From: Acetofilamentum sp.
GTDB lineage: Bacteria > Bacteroidota > Bacteroidia > Bacteroidales > JAFGUD01
Assembly (NCBI GenBank): GCA_020722645.1
Contig: DYKL01000050.1
Coordinates: 1-14,418, forward strand
DNA length: 14,418 bases
Direction: 5' to 3'
Under the pieces are notes generated by a model. That model did not search any database and was not told the origin of the DNA. It saw only the letters and a list, made by a program, of their open reading frames with translations. The position numbers and the translations under genes are program-made. Below, one piece after another: positions 7,078 to 14,418 of this stretch (within the stretch, counting starts at the first letter, position 1; every line of letters begins with the position of its first letter).

Positions 7078-10000
7078 GTGGCAAATATAAAAAAAATATC
7101 ATTCCTAATTTGTTTTTTAGTAATTCATTCGTCAGTATATTGCCAAGTAAGGTTATATACTTTACCTGAAATAACTAATTTTTTTGACATAAATATTCCT
7201 CAGACAACAGATCAGGTCTGGGACATTAAACAAACAAAAGACGGATTGATTTATGTTGCTTCTACAAATCATTTTATGGAATATGACGGTGTTACATGGA
7301 GAGAATTTGTTAGTGCAATCGGTACTACTTTTTATTCTTTCGAAATTGATACTGCAAACCGAAATTTTTATATCGGAACCACAAACAGCATCATTGTTCA
7401 TAAATTCCAAAACAATAATTATCAGACTGACGAAATTTATATTCCTGAAAGAATTAGCAGTACTTGGAGAACCTTCATTAAAGACGGGAAAGTATATTTT
7501 TTTATAAACAAAACTGATGTTATTGCATACGATGATAATAACATTGAACTCGTTCAAAGAGACAACGACTTTAAAATAACAAGAGGTTTTTTTGTGGACA
7601 ATGTCTTATATGGTGTATCAAATAACGGAATTGGAAAAATTGAAGATAATAAATTAAAAATTATCAGTCAGAAAAACCAGGATATTTTTAATCAGGACAT
7701 CAGAGTTATTTTGGAATATTCAGAAGATTTATTGCTGATTGGAACAAACAAAGGTAATTTATATCTTTACAATAAAGAATATGACAAATTTGATTTATTA
7801 AAAACGGAAGCAGAAAGTTACTTTAAACAAAATCAGTTGTATTACGGAGCCAAAATTGACGACACAACTTATGCTTTAGGAACTTTTAAGGGAGGATTGG
7901 TAATTATAAATCAGAAAGGTCAGATTATTAATATTCTAACCAAAAAGACAGGCTTACTTTCAAACGCAATTTATTATGTGTTTGTTGATAAACATAAAAA
8001 TTTATGGCTTGGAACAGGTATGGGACTAAGTTTGGTACACTGGTCAAGTTCAATTAGGTTTTTGGATAAAAGGAACCAGATAGATGATTTGTTAGATGCT
8101 TTTTTGGTTTTTTCTGAATATATTTTAGCCGGAACTGCCGAAGCAATGTTTTATTCAGAAAAAACAGATGATTTTCAGACTGTTTTTAAGGAATTTGACT
8201 ACAAAAATATGTATTCTGGAAGTTATTTAAGCACTGTAATTGATGGAAATAAGTTTTTTTTAAGCACAGGCTATGATAATATATCGGTTTTTAGTGAAAA
8301 TCTGAAACATTTATGCGAATCGGAAATACTTAGGGCTGTTAAAATTGCTCAGTCTCCGGTTGTTCAAAACCGTTTTTACGTGTCGAATTTCAACGAACTT
8401 GTAGCAGTCAGACTGACGAAGAAAAACAACAGTTATTGTTTTGAAAAAGAATTTATTTTTTACGAATTACCGTTTAACATTGAAAATATCATATTTGATG
8501 AAAATAATGATTTGTGGCTTTGTCAAGGCAAAAATCTTTTACTTGTTGATTTTAACGAAGAAGAAGATATTTTTAAATATTCATCTTATTTTTACGATAG
8601 TAACTCAGGACTGCCGGCTTGCAAAATTTATAATGTTTTTGATTTAAACAATACTTTATTCGTAAGTACGGCTTTGGGTTTGTACTATCTGCAAAATAAA
8701 GAAGACAAGTTTTCGGAATACAAATTTGCACAATATAAAATAGGATACTTGTCTGAGGTTAAAGACAAGATTGTTATTTCCACCGTCAAAACTGAAAATT
8801 ATACTTTTCTTCTTACCAATAATACTCTATACAGAATAAATAATTCTACAGAGGAAATAAAATCATTGTTTTTTAACAGCGTTTTTGATTATTATTCCTC
8901 AAAACTCTATATTGACAATGATTATATCTGGACTTTTTCCAAAGAAAGAATTTTTTGCGTGAATTATAAAAAATTTAATGATTTTACTTATCCTAAAAAC
9001 AATTTAATTTTAAAATCAATTAAAATCGGACAGGAAAAATCCCATTATTTATATAATTCCGACAGTATTGTCAAAATTTCTGATACTGTTTATTTAATTC
9101 AAAATAAAATAAATTCAAAATCCAATAATATAAATTTTGAGTTTGCTCTGCCTTATTATTGCAAAAGCGATCAAACCAAATTTTTATACAAAATCAGCAA
9201 AAAAGAAGAAAACTGGGAAGAATTGAGTAAAAATGTTCTTTCTCTTAGAAGTTTATCGGCAGGAAAATACGAAATTATGGTTAAAGCCACAAATTATTAT
9301 GGTGTAGAAAGTAATACGATATATATAAAATTCAAAATAAAGAATAAACCTTATTTTTCAATTTTAGCAATAATAATTTATTTAGTTTTACTATCTGTTT
9401 TGATATATTTTCTGGCTCATTTAAGGAATGAAAAAATTAAGAAAGAAAAAAGAACGCTTTCGGATATTGTAAAACAAAGGACAAATCAGTTAGAACAACA
9501 AAAAGAAGAACTTGAATCTCAGTCAAAAGTTTTGGTTGAACAGAAAAATCTTCTGAAAAAAGAATCAGAAAGACTTGAACTTGCGATTATAGAGTTGAGG
9601 CAATTGTCTCTTGTAGCAAGAAAAACTGATAATTCGGTTTTAATTCTTGAAAAAAACGGTAGGATTGAATGGTGGAATAGGGGGTTTACAGATTTGTTTG
9701 CATACAAAATTGAGCAATTTAAAAATATTTCTTTCAGAAATGCTTTCGTAAAAATCAGACCGGATATACATCGTGAAATTGCAAATTATACAAAAGATAA
9801 AGGAACTATAAGCTATACGACTCAGGAAGTTTTTGACAACGGAGAGGAAATATGGTATCAGTCAACAATTAACCCTGTTTATGATGATAACGGAGAATTA
9901 TTCAAATTTGTAATTATTGATATAAACATAAGTGAAATCAAAAACGCTGAAAATGTAGTAGTAAAGCAGAAAAATGAAATTAAATCTTTAAATGAAAAAT

Positions 10001-10815
10001 TATCCAAATTAACTGCCGATCTGAGCATCACATCTGAAAATCTTAAGAATTACATAAAATTTGACAAAATTAATCTGATGTATGCCAAATTTTTACACGA
10101 AATTTTTACAAAAAATACTGTTATGGACAGTCCTTTTATAAAATATTTTATTTATGACAGACCTCTTGATGAATTATCCGGTGATTTTATATGGAGTATC
10201 AATTACAACAACAATTTATACGTTGCAATTGGTGATTCAACAGGTCATAGAGTGAGAGGGACAATTATAAGCGTAATCGGAATATCTGTACTTAAAGAAA
10301 TCATTATCAGAAATAGCAATGCAGGTTTGGATGAGATACTTAATGTTTTCAATGATAAGTTTTTTTCGATTTTTAATAATTCGGATAATCTTAAAAATCA
10401 GGACAGTATTGATTTGGCATTGGTCAGATTATGTCCCGAAGACAAAAGACTTGATTTTTGCGGTGCCAAAATTCCCATGTATCTTATCAGACATGAATTT
10501 AAACATACCTTATACTCTTTCGAAGCCGACAGAATAAGTATCGGCTCGAATACAAACAAATCTTTCACTAATCAGTTTACAAAAATCAAAGATTTTGACA
10601 GAATTTATTTCACCACTGACGGTTGGATAAATCAACTTGGTAAAATGGGACAGAAAAAATATACAACAAAAAAATTCAAAGATTTTTTATTGACTGTACA
10701 AGGCTCTGATATTAAAAATCAAAGAGATTTATTTAAAGAAGAATTAAATAAATGGCGTGGAAATTTTGAACAAGTTGATGATATTTTTATTTTTGGAGCT
10801 GAAATAAATTTTTAA
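7078..10815 (+). CDS. Propeller / Y_Y_Y / PAS / SpoIIE-type phosphatase receptor
   Basis: A 1245-residue transmembrane signalling protein. Order: signal peptide 1-23 (ends SSVYCQ); periplasmic beta-propeller of two-component-regulator type, about 24-650, with repeats such as QVWDIKQTKDGLIYVAS and YYVFVDKHKNLWLGTGMGL; Y_Y_Y domain, about 685-758; membrane helix 762-782; coiled coil, about 785-840; PAS domain, about 840-961 (SVLILEKNGRIEWWNRGFTD); second coiled coil to about 1000; PP2C/SpoIIE phosphatase, about 1005-1245. Phosphatase acidic residues are present: D1036 in ELSGDF, D1053 in GDSTGH, D1181 in FTTDGW, D1234-D1235 in QVDDIFIFG. There is no histidine kinase domain. Family members with this output dephosphorylate Ser/Thr, often on anti-sigma antagonists; no such partner is nearby. 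GTG start: the codon just before is a TGA stop and no ATG follows within the signal peptide. Confidence 0.9.
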   Translation: MANIKKISFLICFLVIHSSVYCQVRLYTLPEITNFFDINIPQTTDQVWDIKQTKDGLIYVASTNHFMEYDGVTWREFVSAIGTTFYSFEIDTANRNFYIGTTNSIIVHKFQNNNYQTDEIYIPERISSTWRTFIKDGKVYFFINKTDVIAYDDNNIELVQRDNDFKITRGFFVDNVLYGVSNNGIGKIEDNKLKIISQKNQDIFNQDIRVILEYSEDLLLIGTNKGNLYLYNKEYDKFDLLKTEAESYFKQNQLYYGAKIDDTTYALGTFKGGLVIINQKGQIINILTKKTGLLSNAIYYVFVDKHKNLWLGTGMGLSLVHWSSSIRFLDKRNQIDDLLDAFLVFSEYILAGTAEAMFYSEKTDDFQTVFKEFDYKNMYSGSYLSTVIDGNKFFLSTGYDNISVFSENLKHLCESEILRAVKIAQSPVVQNRFYVSNFNELVAVRLTKKNNSYCFEKEFIFYELPFNIENIIFDENNDLWLCQGKNLLLVDFNEEEDIFKYSSYFYDSNSGLPACKIYNVFDLNNTLFVSTALGLYYLQNKEDKFSEYKFAQYKIGYLSEVKDKIVISTVKTENYTFLLTNNTLYRINNSTEEIKSLFFNSVFDYYSSKLYIDNDYIWTFSKERIFCVNYKKFNDFTYPKNNLILKSIKIGQEKSHYLYNSDSIVKISDTVYLIQNKINSKSNNINFEFALPYYCKSDQTKFLYKISKKEENWEELSKNVLSLRSLSAGKYEIMVKATNYYGVESNTIYIKFKIKNKPYFSILAIIIYLVLLSVLIYFLAHLRNEKIKKEKRTLSDIVKQRTNQLEQQKEELESQSKVLVEQKNLLKKESERLELAIIELRQLSLVARKTDNSVLILEKNGRIEWWNRGFTDLFAYKIEQFKNISFRNAFVKIRPDIHREIANYTKDKGTISYTTQEVFDNGEEIWYQSTINPVYDDNGELFKFVIIDINISEIKNAENVVVKQKNEIKSLNEKLSKLTADLSITSENLKNYIKFDKINLMYAKFLHEIFTKNTVMDSPFIKYFIYDRPLDELSGDFIWSINYNNNLYVAIGDSTGHRVRGTIISVIGISVLKEIIIRNSNAGLDEILNVFNDKFFSIFNNSDNLKNQDSIDLALVRLCPEDKRLDFCGAKIPMYLIRHEFKHTLYSFEADRISIGSNTNKSFTNQFTKIKDFDRIYFTTDGWINQLGKMGQKKYTTKKFKDFLLTVQGSDIKNQRDLFKEELNKWRGNFEQVDDIFIFGAEINF

Positions 10816-10843
10816 ATTTGAGAATTTGTTATTTTGCTTAATA

Positions 10844-10945
10844 CTGGTTTAAACCTGTTGATTTTGTTGGTTGGGACATCGACAAAAGCGTGTATTCCCG
10901 ACATTTCAGATGTCCACACCTAAAATTTTCAACGGTTTTAAACCA
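10844..10945. repeat. Long imperfect hairpin between phosphatase gene and gpsA
   Basis: The left arm starts TGGTTTAAACC (from 10845) and ends GGGACATC (10880); the right arm starts AGATGTCC (10908) and ends GGTTTTAAACCA (10944). Pairing runs over about 36 bp with a few mismatches and small bulges, strongest at both ends. The loop is about 27 nt (10881-10907). It begins 29 bp after the stop of the receptor-phosphatase and ends 46 bp before gpsA, so it may end transcription, or be a foldback (MITE-like) repeat of a family different from copies A and B. Nothing coding was seen in this 175-bp gap. Confidence 0.65.
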
Positions 10946-10990
10946 AGACCATTTGAATTTTTGCCATTTTAACAATTTGCTGATTGAAAT

Positions 10991-11986
10991 ATGAATCCTT
11001 TTAAAAAAATTGGTCTTGTTGGCTACGGAAGTTGGGCAACTGCTCTGCTGAAATTATTGACACATTCAAACAGAAGCGTTTATTGGCATATACCAAAACA
11101 AGAAGACATCGATTATTTTATTGAAAATCATCGAAATCCTAGATATTTAAGCGAAATTGAGTTTGATACTGAAAAAATAAAAGTTTCAGCCGATATTAAT
11201 GAAATTGCTAAAAACTCGGAAGTTATCTATTTTGTTGTTCCGTCAGCCTTTTTAGATATTTTTACTGATGATTTAAAGGTTGACATTAGCAAAAAACTTA
11301 TTGTTTCAGGAATTAAAGGTATAATCCCATCAACAAATTTACTTTTTTCTGACCATTTTAACGTAAAATTCAATATTCCTACCGAAAATATTTCCGTAAT
11401 TGCCGGTCCGTCACACTCCGAAGAAATATCAAAAGGTCTTTTGACTTATTTGACAATATCTTCAGACAATCTTTACAATGCCGAAACTGTTGCAAATCAA
11501 TTGGAATGCAACTTTGTCAGGACTTTTATCACAGACGATGTTTACGGAATTGAATATACAGCAGTTCTGAAAAACATTTATGCTCTTGCTGCCGGAATTT
11601 GTCAGGGATTGGGATATGGCGACAATTTTATTGCCGTTTTAATTTCGAATGCTATTACCGAAACCGAAAGATTTGTGAGTACCGTTGCACCAAAAGAAAG
11701 AAACATATACAGCAGTGCTTATTTTGGCGATTTGCTTGCAACTGCATATTCTAAATATAGCCGTAACAGAACTTTTGGAATGATGATTGGCAAAGGTTAC
11801 TCTGTTAAAGCCGCTAAACTTGAACTGAATATGATTGCCGAAGGTTATTACGCTACCGAAAGTTTTTTTAAAATAAATTCGCAATTTAATATTTTTATGC
11901 CAATTCTCGAAGCGGTTTATAATATATTATATTTTAATAAGCCGGCAAGTTTTGAAATTAAACTTTTGACGCACAAAATAAGATGA
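10991..11986 (+). CDS. gpsA: NAD(P)-dependent glycerol-3-phosphate dehydrogenase
   Basis: A 331-residue cytoplasmic enzyme that reduces dihydroxyacetone phosphate to sn-glycerol 3-phosphate, the backbone of phospholipids. The Rossmann motif is at the N-terminus, GLVGYGSWATALL (about 8-20), with the Bacteroidota-like GSWATAL in place of the enterobacterial GSWGTAL. The GPSH block (IAGPSHSEEISKG) is near residue 140. The catalytic lysine is K194 in TAVLKNIYALAAGI. The substrate-site block GDLLATAYSKYSRNRTFG starts at G246, and the C-terminal helix carries EGYYATES. Length is normal. ATG at 10991, with no strong ribosome-binding site. It stands alone after a long hairpin; the next gene follows after a gap of 83 bp. 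Confidence 0.95.
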   Translation: MNPFKKIGLVGYGSWATALLKLLTHSNRSVYWHIPKQEDIDYFIENHRNPRYLSEIEFDTEKIKVSADINEIAKNSEVIYFVVPSAFLDIFTDDLKVDISKKLIVSGIKGIIPSTNLLFSDHFNVKFNIPTENISVIAGPSHSEEISKGLLTYLTISSDNLYNAETVANQLECNFVRTFITDDVYGIEYTAVLKNIYALAAGICQGLGYGDNFIAVLISNAITETERFVSTVAPKERNIYSSAYFGDLLATAYSKYSRNRTFGMMIGKGYSVKAAKLELNMIAEGYYATESFFKINSQFNIFMPILEAVYNILYFNKPASFEIKLLTHKIR

Positions 11987-11998
11987 TTTTAAAATATT

Positions 11999-12031
11999 TT
12001 TGCAATAATGACAACTTTACAATAATTTTTG
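11999..12031 (+). promoter_or_regulatory. Candidate promoter of the ATP-grasp / L,D-transpeptidase pair
   Basis: TTTG at 11999-12002 and TAATTTTTG at 12023-12031, 20 bp apart, resemble the Bacteroidota -33/-7 elements, with one extra base inside the second. They lie about 38 bp before the ATG at 12070. AT-rich sequence makes chance matches likely. Confidence 0.3.
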
Positions 12032-12069
12032 GCATTTATATTGCTCATAAAAAGTATTAAAAAAAATTG

Positions 12070-12999
12070 ATGAAATCGGTTTTATTTCTACAATCTAACA
12101 GAGAACAGACATACTCATTTGCAAAATTTCTGAAAAAGGCAAAAAAATTTGAATTGTTTTACGATAAAAAATCTAATTATCCAAAAGACAAAGAGTTTGA
12201 TTTCGTCATTCCTTGCGGAGTTGCAAGTACTTCTTTATTTCTGGCTGATAAGGGGATTTTGAAAATTGGTCAGATGACTTTTTCGGAAAATAACTTTATT
12301 ACTTACGATAAAATTAAAACTCTCAGGATTGTAGAAGGTTTAGGTGTACCAATTCCAAAAACCTTTACAAATAAAAAAGACGTTGATATACTTCCGGTAT
12401 TTTATAAATCTTTAAGAGAAGATTCATACAGAGAAAGAGGGATTGCCAGAACAGTTTCTGAAATTATTGCTTTAAAATCAAAAACCATTTTTTTTCAGGA
12501 ACTTATAACGACACCGAGCACTTATTCGGTAGGTTATCTTGCTGATAACGGTAAAATTGTTGCCTCTTTAGCTCAGAAAGAAGTTATTAGTGTTCCTTAC
12601 CACGGCGGTTCTGCTGTTGTTCTCGAAAAATGGGAAGACAAACGATTATATGAATATACCCAAAGAATTGTTGAAAAAATTAATTACTCAGGCTGGGGAC
12701 TTGCCGAATATAAATATTGCGACAAACGTGATGATTTTGTATTTATGGAAATAAACGCAAAATTCTGGGCTTCGATTGAATTTACTTTTATTAATAATCC
12801 ATTATTCCTGAAATTATTGTTTGATATTGACATCAAACAAAAAAATATTAAAAAAGCTGTTTTTATTAACAGAATTATACAGTCCGATTTAAAATACTGG
12901 TCAAAAATTATACCTCACTTGTGGAAAAGCAAATGGCTCAAAACAGAACCATTGACAAGTGCTATCAAAGACAGGCTGCAAAATAAACGTAAAAAATAA
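12070..12999 (+). CDS. ATP-grasp superfamily ligase, substrate unknown
   Basis: A 309-residue protein of the CarB/PylC-like branch of the ATP-grasp superfamily, which activates a carboxylate as an acyl-phosphate and joins it to an amine or thiol. An N-terminal alpha/beta part (1-75) is followed by the ATP-grasp fold: helix DKIKTLRIVEGLGVPIPKTF at 80-99, a likely ATP-contacting lysine K113 (PVFYKSLRED), the hinge strand FFQELI at 141-146, and the metal-binding MEINAKFW at 226-233 with E227 and N229. The family usually reads MEINPRFWGS here, so K replaces R. Start: a TTG three bases earlier is possible, but the ATG at 12070 is preferred. The stop is 15 bp before a secreted L,D-transpeptidase-like gene, suggesting one transcript and perhaps a cell-wall role; the actual substrate cannot be told. 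Confidence 0.82.
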   Translation: MKSVLFLQSNREQTYSFAKFLKKAKKFELFYDKKSNYPKDKEFDFVIPCGVASTSLFLADKGILKIGQMTFSENNFITYDKIKTLRIVEGLGVPIPKTFTNKKDVDILPVFYKSLREDSYRERGIARTVSEIIALKSKTIFFQELITTPSTYSVGYLADNGKIVASLAQKEVISVPYHGGSAVVLEKWEDKRLYEYTQRIVEKINYSGWGLAEYKYCDKRDDFVFMEINAKFWASIEFTFINNPLFLKLLFDIDIKQKNIKKAVFINRIIQSDLKYWSKIIPHLWKSKWLKTEPLTSAIKDRLQNKRKK

Positions 13000-13014
13000 A
13001 ATTGTCCGGCTGAT

Positions 13015-13635
13015 ATGCGATTTTGTTTTATTCTCTCTTTTCTGATGATATACTGTTTTTCTTTTGCTCAAAACTCAGTTTATATGAATTTAAACGATGC
13101 TTCCATACCTCAACAAGCTTTTAATGTCGTAATTAATAATATAGAAAAAATAAATCCTAAAAATCCTTCTGTTATATCTATTATTGATTTTACAAAACCT
13201 TCTACCGAAAAAAGATTTTTTATTATTGATTTACAAAAACAAAAAATTCTGCTCAAAACTTATGTAGCTCACGGAATGGGAAGTGGAGATAATTATGCCG
13301 AAAAATTTTCCAATACTCCTAATTCAAAAATGTCAAGCGCCGGATTTTATATTACCGGTGATTCTTATATCGGGAAACACGGTTATTCTCTAAGATTGAA
13401 AGGAATAGAAAAAGATATTAACGATAATGCCGAAAAACGTGCTGTTGTTATTCATTCTGCATGGTATGTTTCTGAAGATTTTATCAGCAAAAACGGAAGG
13501 TTAGGCAGAAGCTGGGGTTGTCCGGCTGTTGATGAAAAAATTGTAAATGAACTTATTGATTTAATCAAAAACGGAACTATTCTTTACATTTACACTGATG
13601 ACGAAAATTATCGTCAGAAAACAAAATTCAGATAA
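13015..13635 (+). CDS. Secreted murein L,D-transpeptidase-like protein (YkuD_2 type)
   Basis: A 206-residue exported protein. Residues 1-19 are a signal peptide (hydrophobic core, ending SFAQ). The rest matches the Bacteroidota/proteobacterial 'murein L,D-transpeptidase catalytic domain' family: strand RFFIIDLQKQKILLKTYVAH at 67-86, GMGSGDNYAEKFSNTPNSKM at 87-106, then the catalytic block with H147 in VVIHSAWYVS and C169 in GRSWGCPAV, with R165 and S166 just before. In YkuD enzymes this His/Cys pair forms the acyl-enzyme on a tetrapeptide stem and makes 3-3 or protein cross-links; related members may instead be carboxypeptidases. It would act in the periplasm. ATG at 13015, 15 bp after the ATP-grasp gene on the same strand. 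It converges with the peptidase gene 32 bp downstream. Confidence 0.88.
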   Translation: MRFCFILSFLMIYCFSFAQNSVYMNLNDASIPQQAFNVVINNIEKINPKNPSVISIIDFTKPSTEKRFFIIDLQKQKILLKTYVAHGMGSGDNYAEKFSNTPNSKMSSAGFYITGDSYIGKHGYSLRLKGIEKDINDNAEKRAVVIHSAWYVSEDFISKNGRLGRSWGCPAVDEKIVNELIDLIKNGTILYIYTDDENYRQKTKFR

Positions 13636-13646
13636 ATACATTTTTC

Positions 13647-13665
13647 AAAAGCAATAACTTGTTTT
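13647..13665. terminator. Possible weak bidirectional terminator
   Basis: In the 32-bp gap between two convergent genes, AAAA-G-CAA (13647-13654) can pair with TTGTTTT (13659-13665) with one bulged G. T-runs flank the stem (13641-13645 and 13662-13666). The stem is AT-rich and weak, so this is tentative. Confidence 0.3.
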
Positions 13666-13667
13666 TA

Positions 13668-14417
13668 TTATTTACCGCAACAATTTTTGAATTTTTTTCC
13701 ACTTCCGCACAAACAAAGGTCGTTTCTGCCGAGTTTCATTTTTCCTTTTAGTTTTTTTGATGCCAATTTTTGATGGAATATTTTTTCTAAGTATTCATAA
13801 AGCTCAGGTTGTTTACTTTGCAGTAATTTCGGGTGTTCAAAAAAATACTCGCTAATTACGGGGAAAAACTCAGATTTATCGGTAGCTCCATAAGGATTTA
13901 TGTCTGATTTATCAGCATTTATTTCTTCGATTTTTTTCTTTATTAAATCAACCCAAGGTATAATGTACTGTTTTTCAAAAAATATTTCCGGAATGCCATC
14001 AACAGCACTGTCAGCTTTGTCAAGAAGATGCACAAACTCGTGAATGGCAGTATTTCTTCTGTCTGTCTCATTTTTAAAACCTTTGTGGAGAGCCGATTGT
14101 GACAGAATCATCTTGCCTTCCATATAACCTGTTCCGACCATTCCCAGAATTGATGTATCTTTGCCACCTGTCTGAAAATTCTGGTTAAATTTGTCGGGAT
14201 ATATCAAAACTTCCTGCAAATTGTAGTATTTCCATTCAGGGAATGCAAAAATCGGTATGATAGCACTGCTTGCAACAAGAACTCTGTCTGTGTCATCAAT
14301 TTTTGTGCTGATACCTGTAACTTTACAATTTAACAAAAATTCCTGCACTTCATATTCAAAAATCTTTTTTTCATGTGTAAATAATTTTGTAAGTTGTTGG
14401 TTTATAATTATTTTCAT
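13668..14417 (-). CDS. MtfA-type zinc peptidase with C-terminal SEC-C motif (start uncertain)
   Basis: At least 249 residues, open to the window edge. The peptidase part matches the MtfA (M90) family: SSAIIPIFAFPEW at 50-62, LIYPDKF at 71-77, zinc motif H126-E127-x-x-H130 in AIHEFVHLLD, and DINPYGATDKSEFFPVISEY with the likely third ligand E190. In E. coli, MtfA is a cytosolic peptidase that also binds the regulator Mlc. Residues 230-249 add a SEC-C zinc finger with C235, C237, C246 and C247 (LCLCGSGKKFKNCCGK). Start: the first in-frame ATG ends exactly at 14417, inside the 50-bp repeat, so the gene could begin there or outside the window. Another ATG at 14374, at the same place in the repeat as the T9SS start codon, is out of frame because of a run of seven A. 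Class is secure; the N-terminus is not. Confidence 0.85.
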   Translation of the reverse strand: MKIIINQQLTKLFTHEKKIFEYEVQEFLLNCKVTGISTKIDDTDRVLVASSAIIPIFAFPEWKYYNLQEVLIYPDKFNQNFQTGGKDTSILGMVGTGYMEGKMILSQSALHKGFKNETDRRNTAIHEFVHLLDKADSAVDGIPEIFFEKQYIIPWVDLIKKKIEEINADKSDINPYGATDKSEFFPVISEYFFEHPKLLQSKQPELYEYLEKIFHQKLASKKLKGKMKLGRNDLCLCGSGKKFKNCCGK

Positions 14418-14418
14418 T
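14369..14418 (-). repeat. 50-bp exact repeat, copy 2 (right edge)
   Basis: Identical to 1891-1940 over 50 bp and cut by the window end, so it may be longer. In copy 1 the block is an untranslated leader with the start codon. Here it reads in frame into the peptidase as about 17 residues (MKIIINQQLTKLFTHE). The same ATG-AAA sits at the same place but out of frame. Confidence 0.9.

Noticed and set aside
6379..10815. The divergent pair as a classical hybrid two-component system
   Set aside because: No HisKA or HATPase motif was found in the 1245-residue protein; the C-terminus carries PP2C/SpoIIE acidic motifs instead.
12067..12069. TTG start for the ATP-grasp gene
   Set aside because: It would add only one residue before an ATG that follows at once; the ATG at 12070 is the simpler choice.
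13668..14417. Peptidase as a frameshifted pseudogene
   Set aside because: The frame is open and all active-site and zinc-finger residues are present; only the start is unclear, and a single-base sequencing or assembly error at the A-run, or the window edge, can explain it.

Overview
The window is an AT-rich, gene-dense stretch of a Bacteroidota genome; genus cannot be read from it. The phylum call rests on a C-terminal type IX secretion (T9SS type A) sorting domain, signal peptides ending in SQ/CQ/AQ, a large periplasmic two-component-type propeller protein, matches to the Bacteroidota promoter consensus (TTTG ... TAnnTTTG), and the absence of clear Shine-Dalgarno sites. Nine genes are supported, five on the minus strand and four on the plus strand; the last minus-strand gene reaches the right edge. 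No rRNA, tRNA, transposase, phage gene or CRISPR array is seen.

Layout. 1-77: heptamer tandem repeat. 88-1896 (-): T9SS-exported surface protein. 1897-2271: intergenic, with a small hairpin and a foldback element. 2272-3057 (-): membrane-anchored PASTA protein. 3141-4271 (-): mqnE, futalosine-pathway menaquinone synthesis. 4269-4672: a tract made entirely of short tandem repeats, dominated by 42 octamers, running into the mqnE start codon. 4673-6193 (-): gpmI, glycolysis. 6232-6375: second copy of the foldback element. 6379-7029 (-) and 7078-10815 (+): a divergent pair, a NarL/FixJ-type response regulator and a propeller-PAS-SpoIIE phosphatase receptor, separated by 48 bp that contain a dyad overlapping a candidate promoter; both start with GTG. 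10844-10945: another long hairpin. 10991-11986 (+): gpsA. 12070-12999 and 13015-13635 (+): an ATP-grasp ligase and a secreted L,D-transpeptidase-like protein, 15 bp apart. 13668-14417 (-): MtfA-type zinc peptidase with a SEC-C tail, open to the right edge.

How it fits together. Most genes are housekeeping (glycolysis, quinone and glycerolipid synthesis, cell envelope). The clearest signalling unit is the divergent regulator/phosphatase pair. No defence system, mobile island or obvious new multi-gene machine is visible. The unusual content is mostly non-coding: (i) the octamer array with nested higher-order periodicity, which turns the mqnE leader into a series of AUG-UAA start-stop pairs; (ii) a family of intergenic foldback elements with a conserved loop; (iii) an exact 50-bp repeat shared by the leader of the T9SS gene and the right edge of the window, where it overlaps the start of the peptidase gene and makes that start uncertain.
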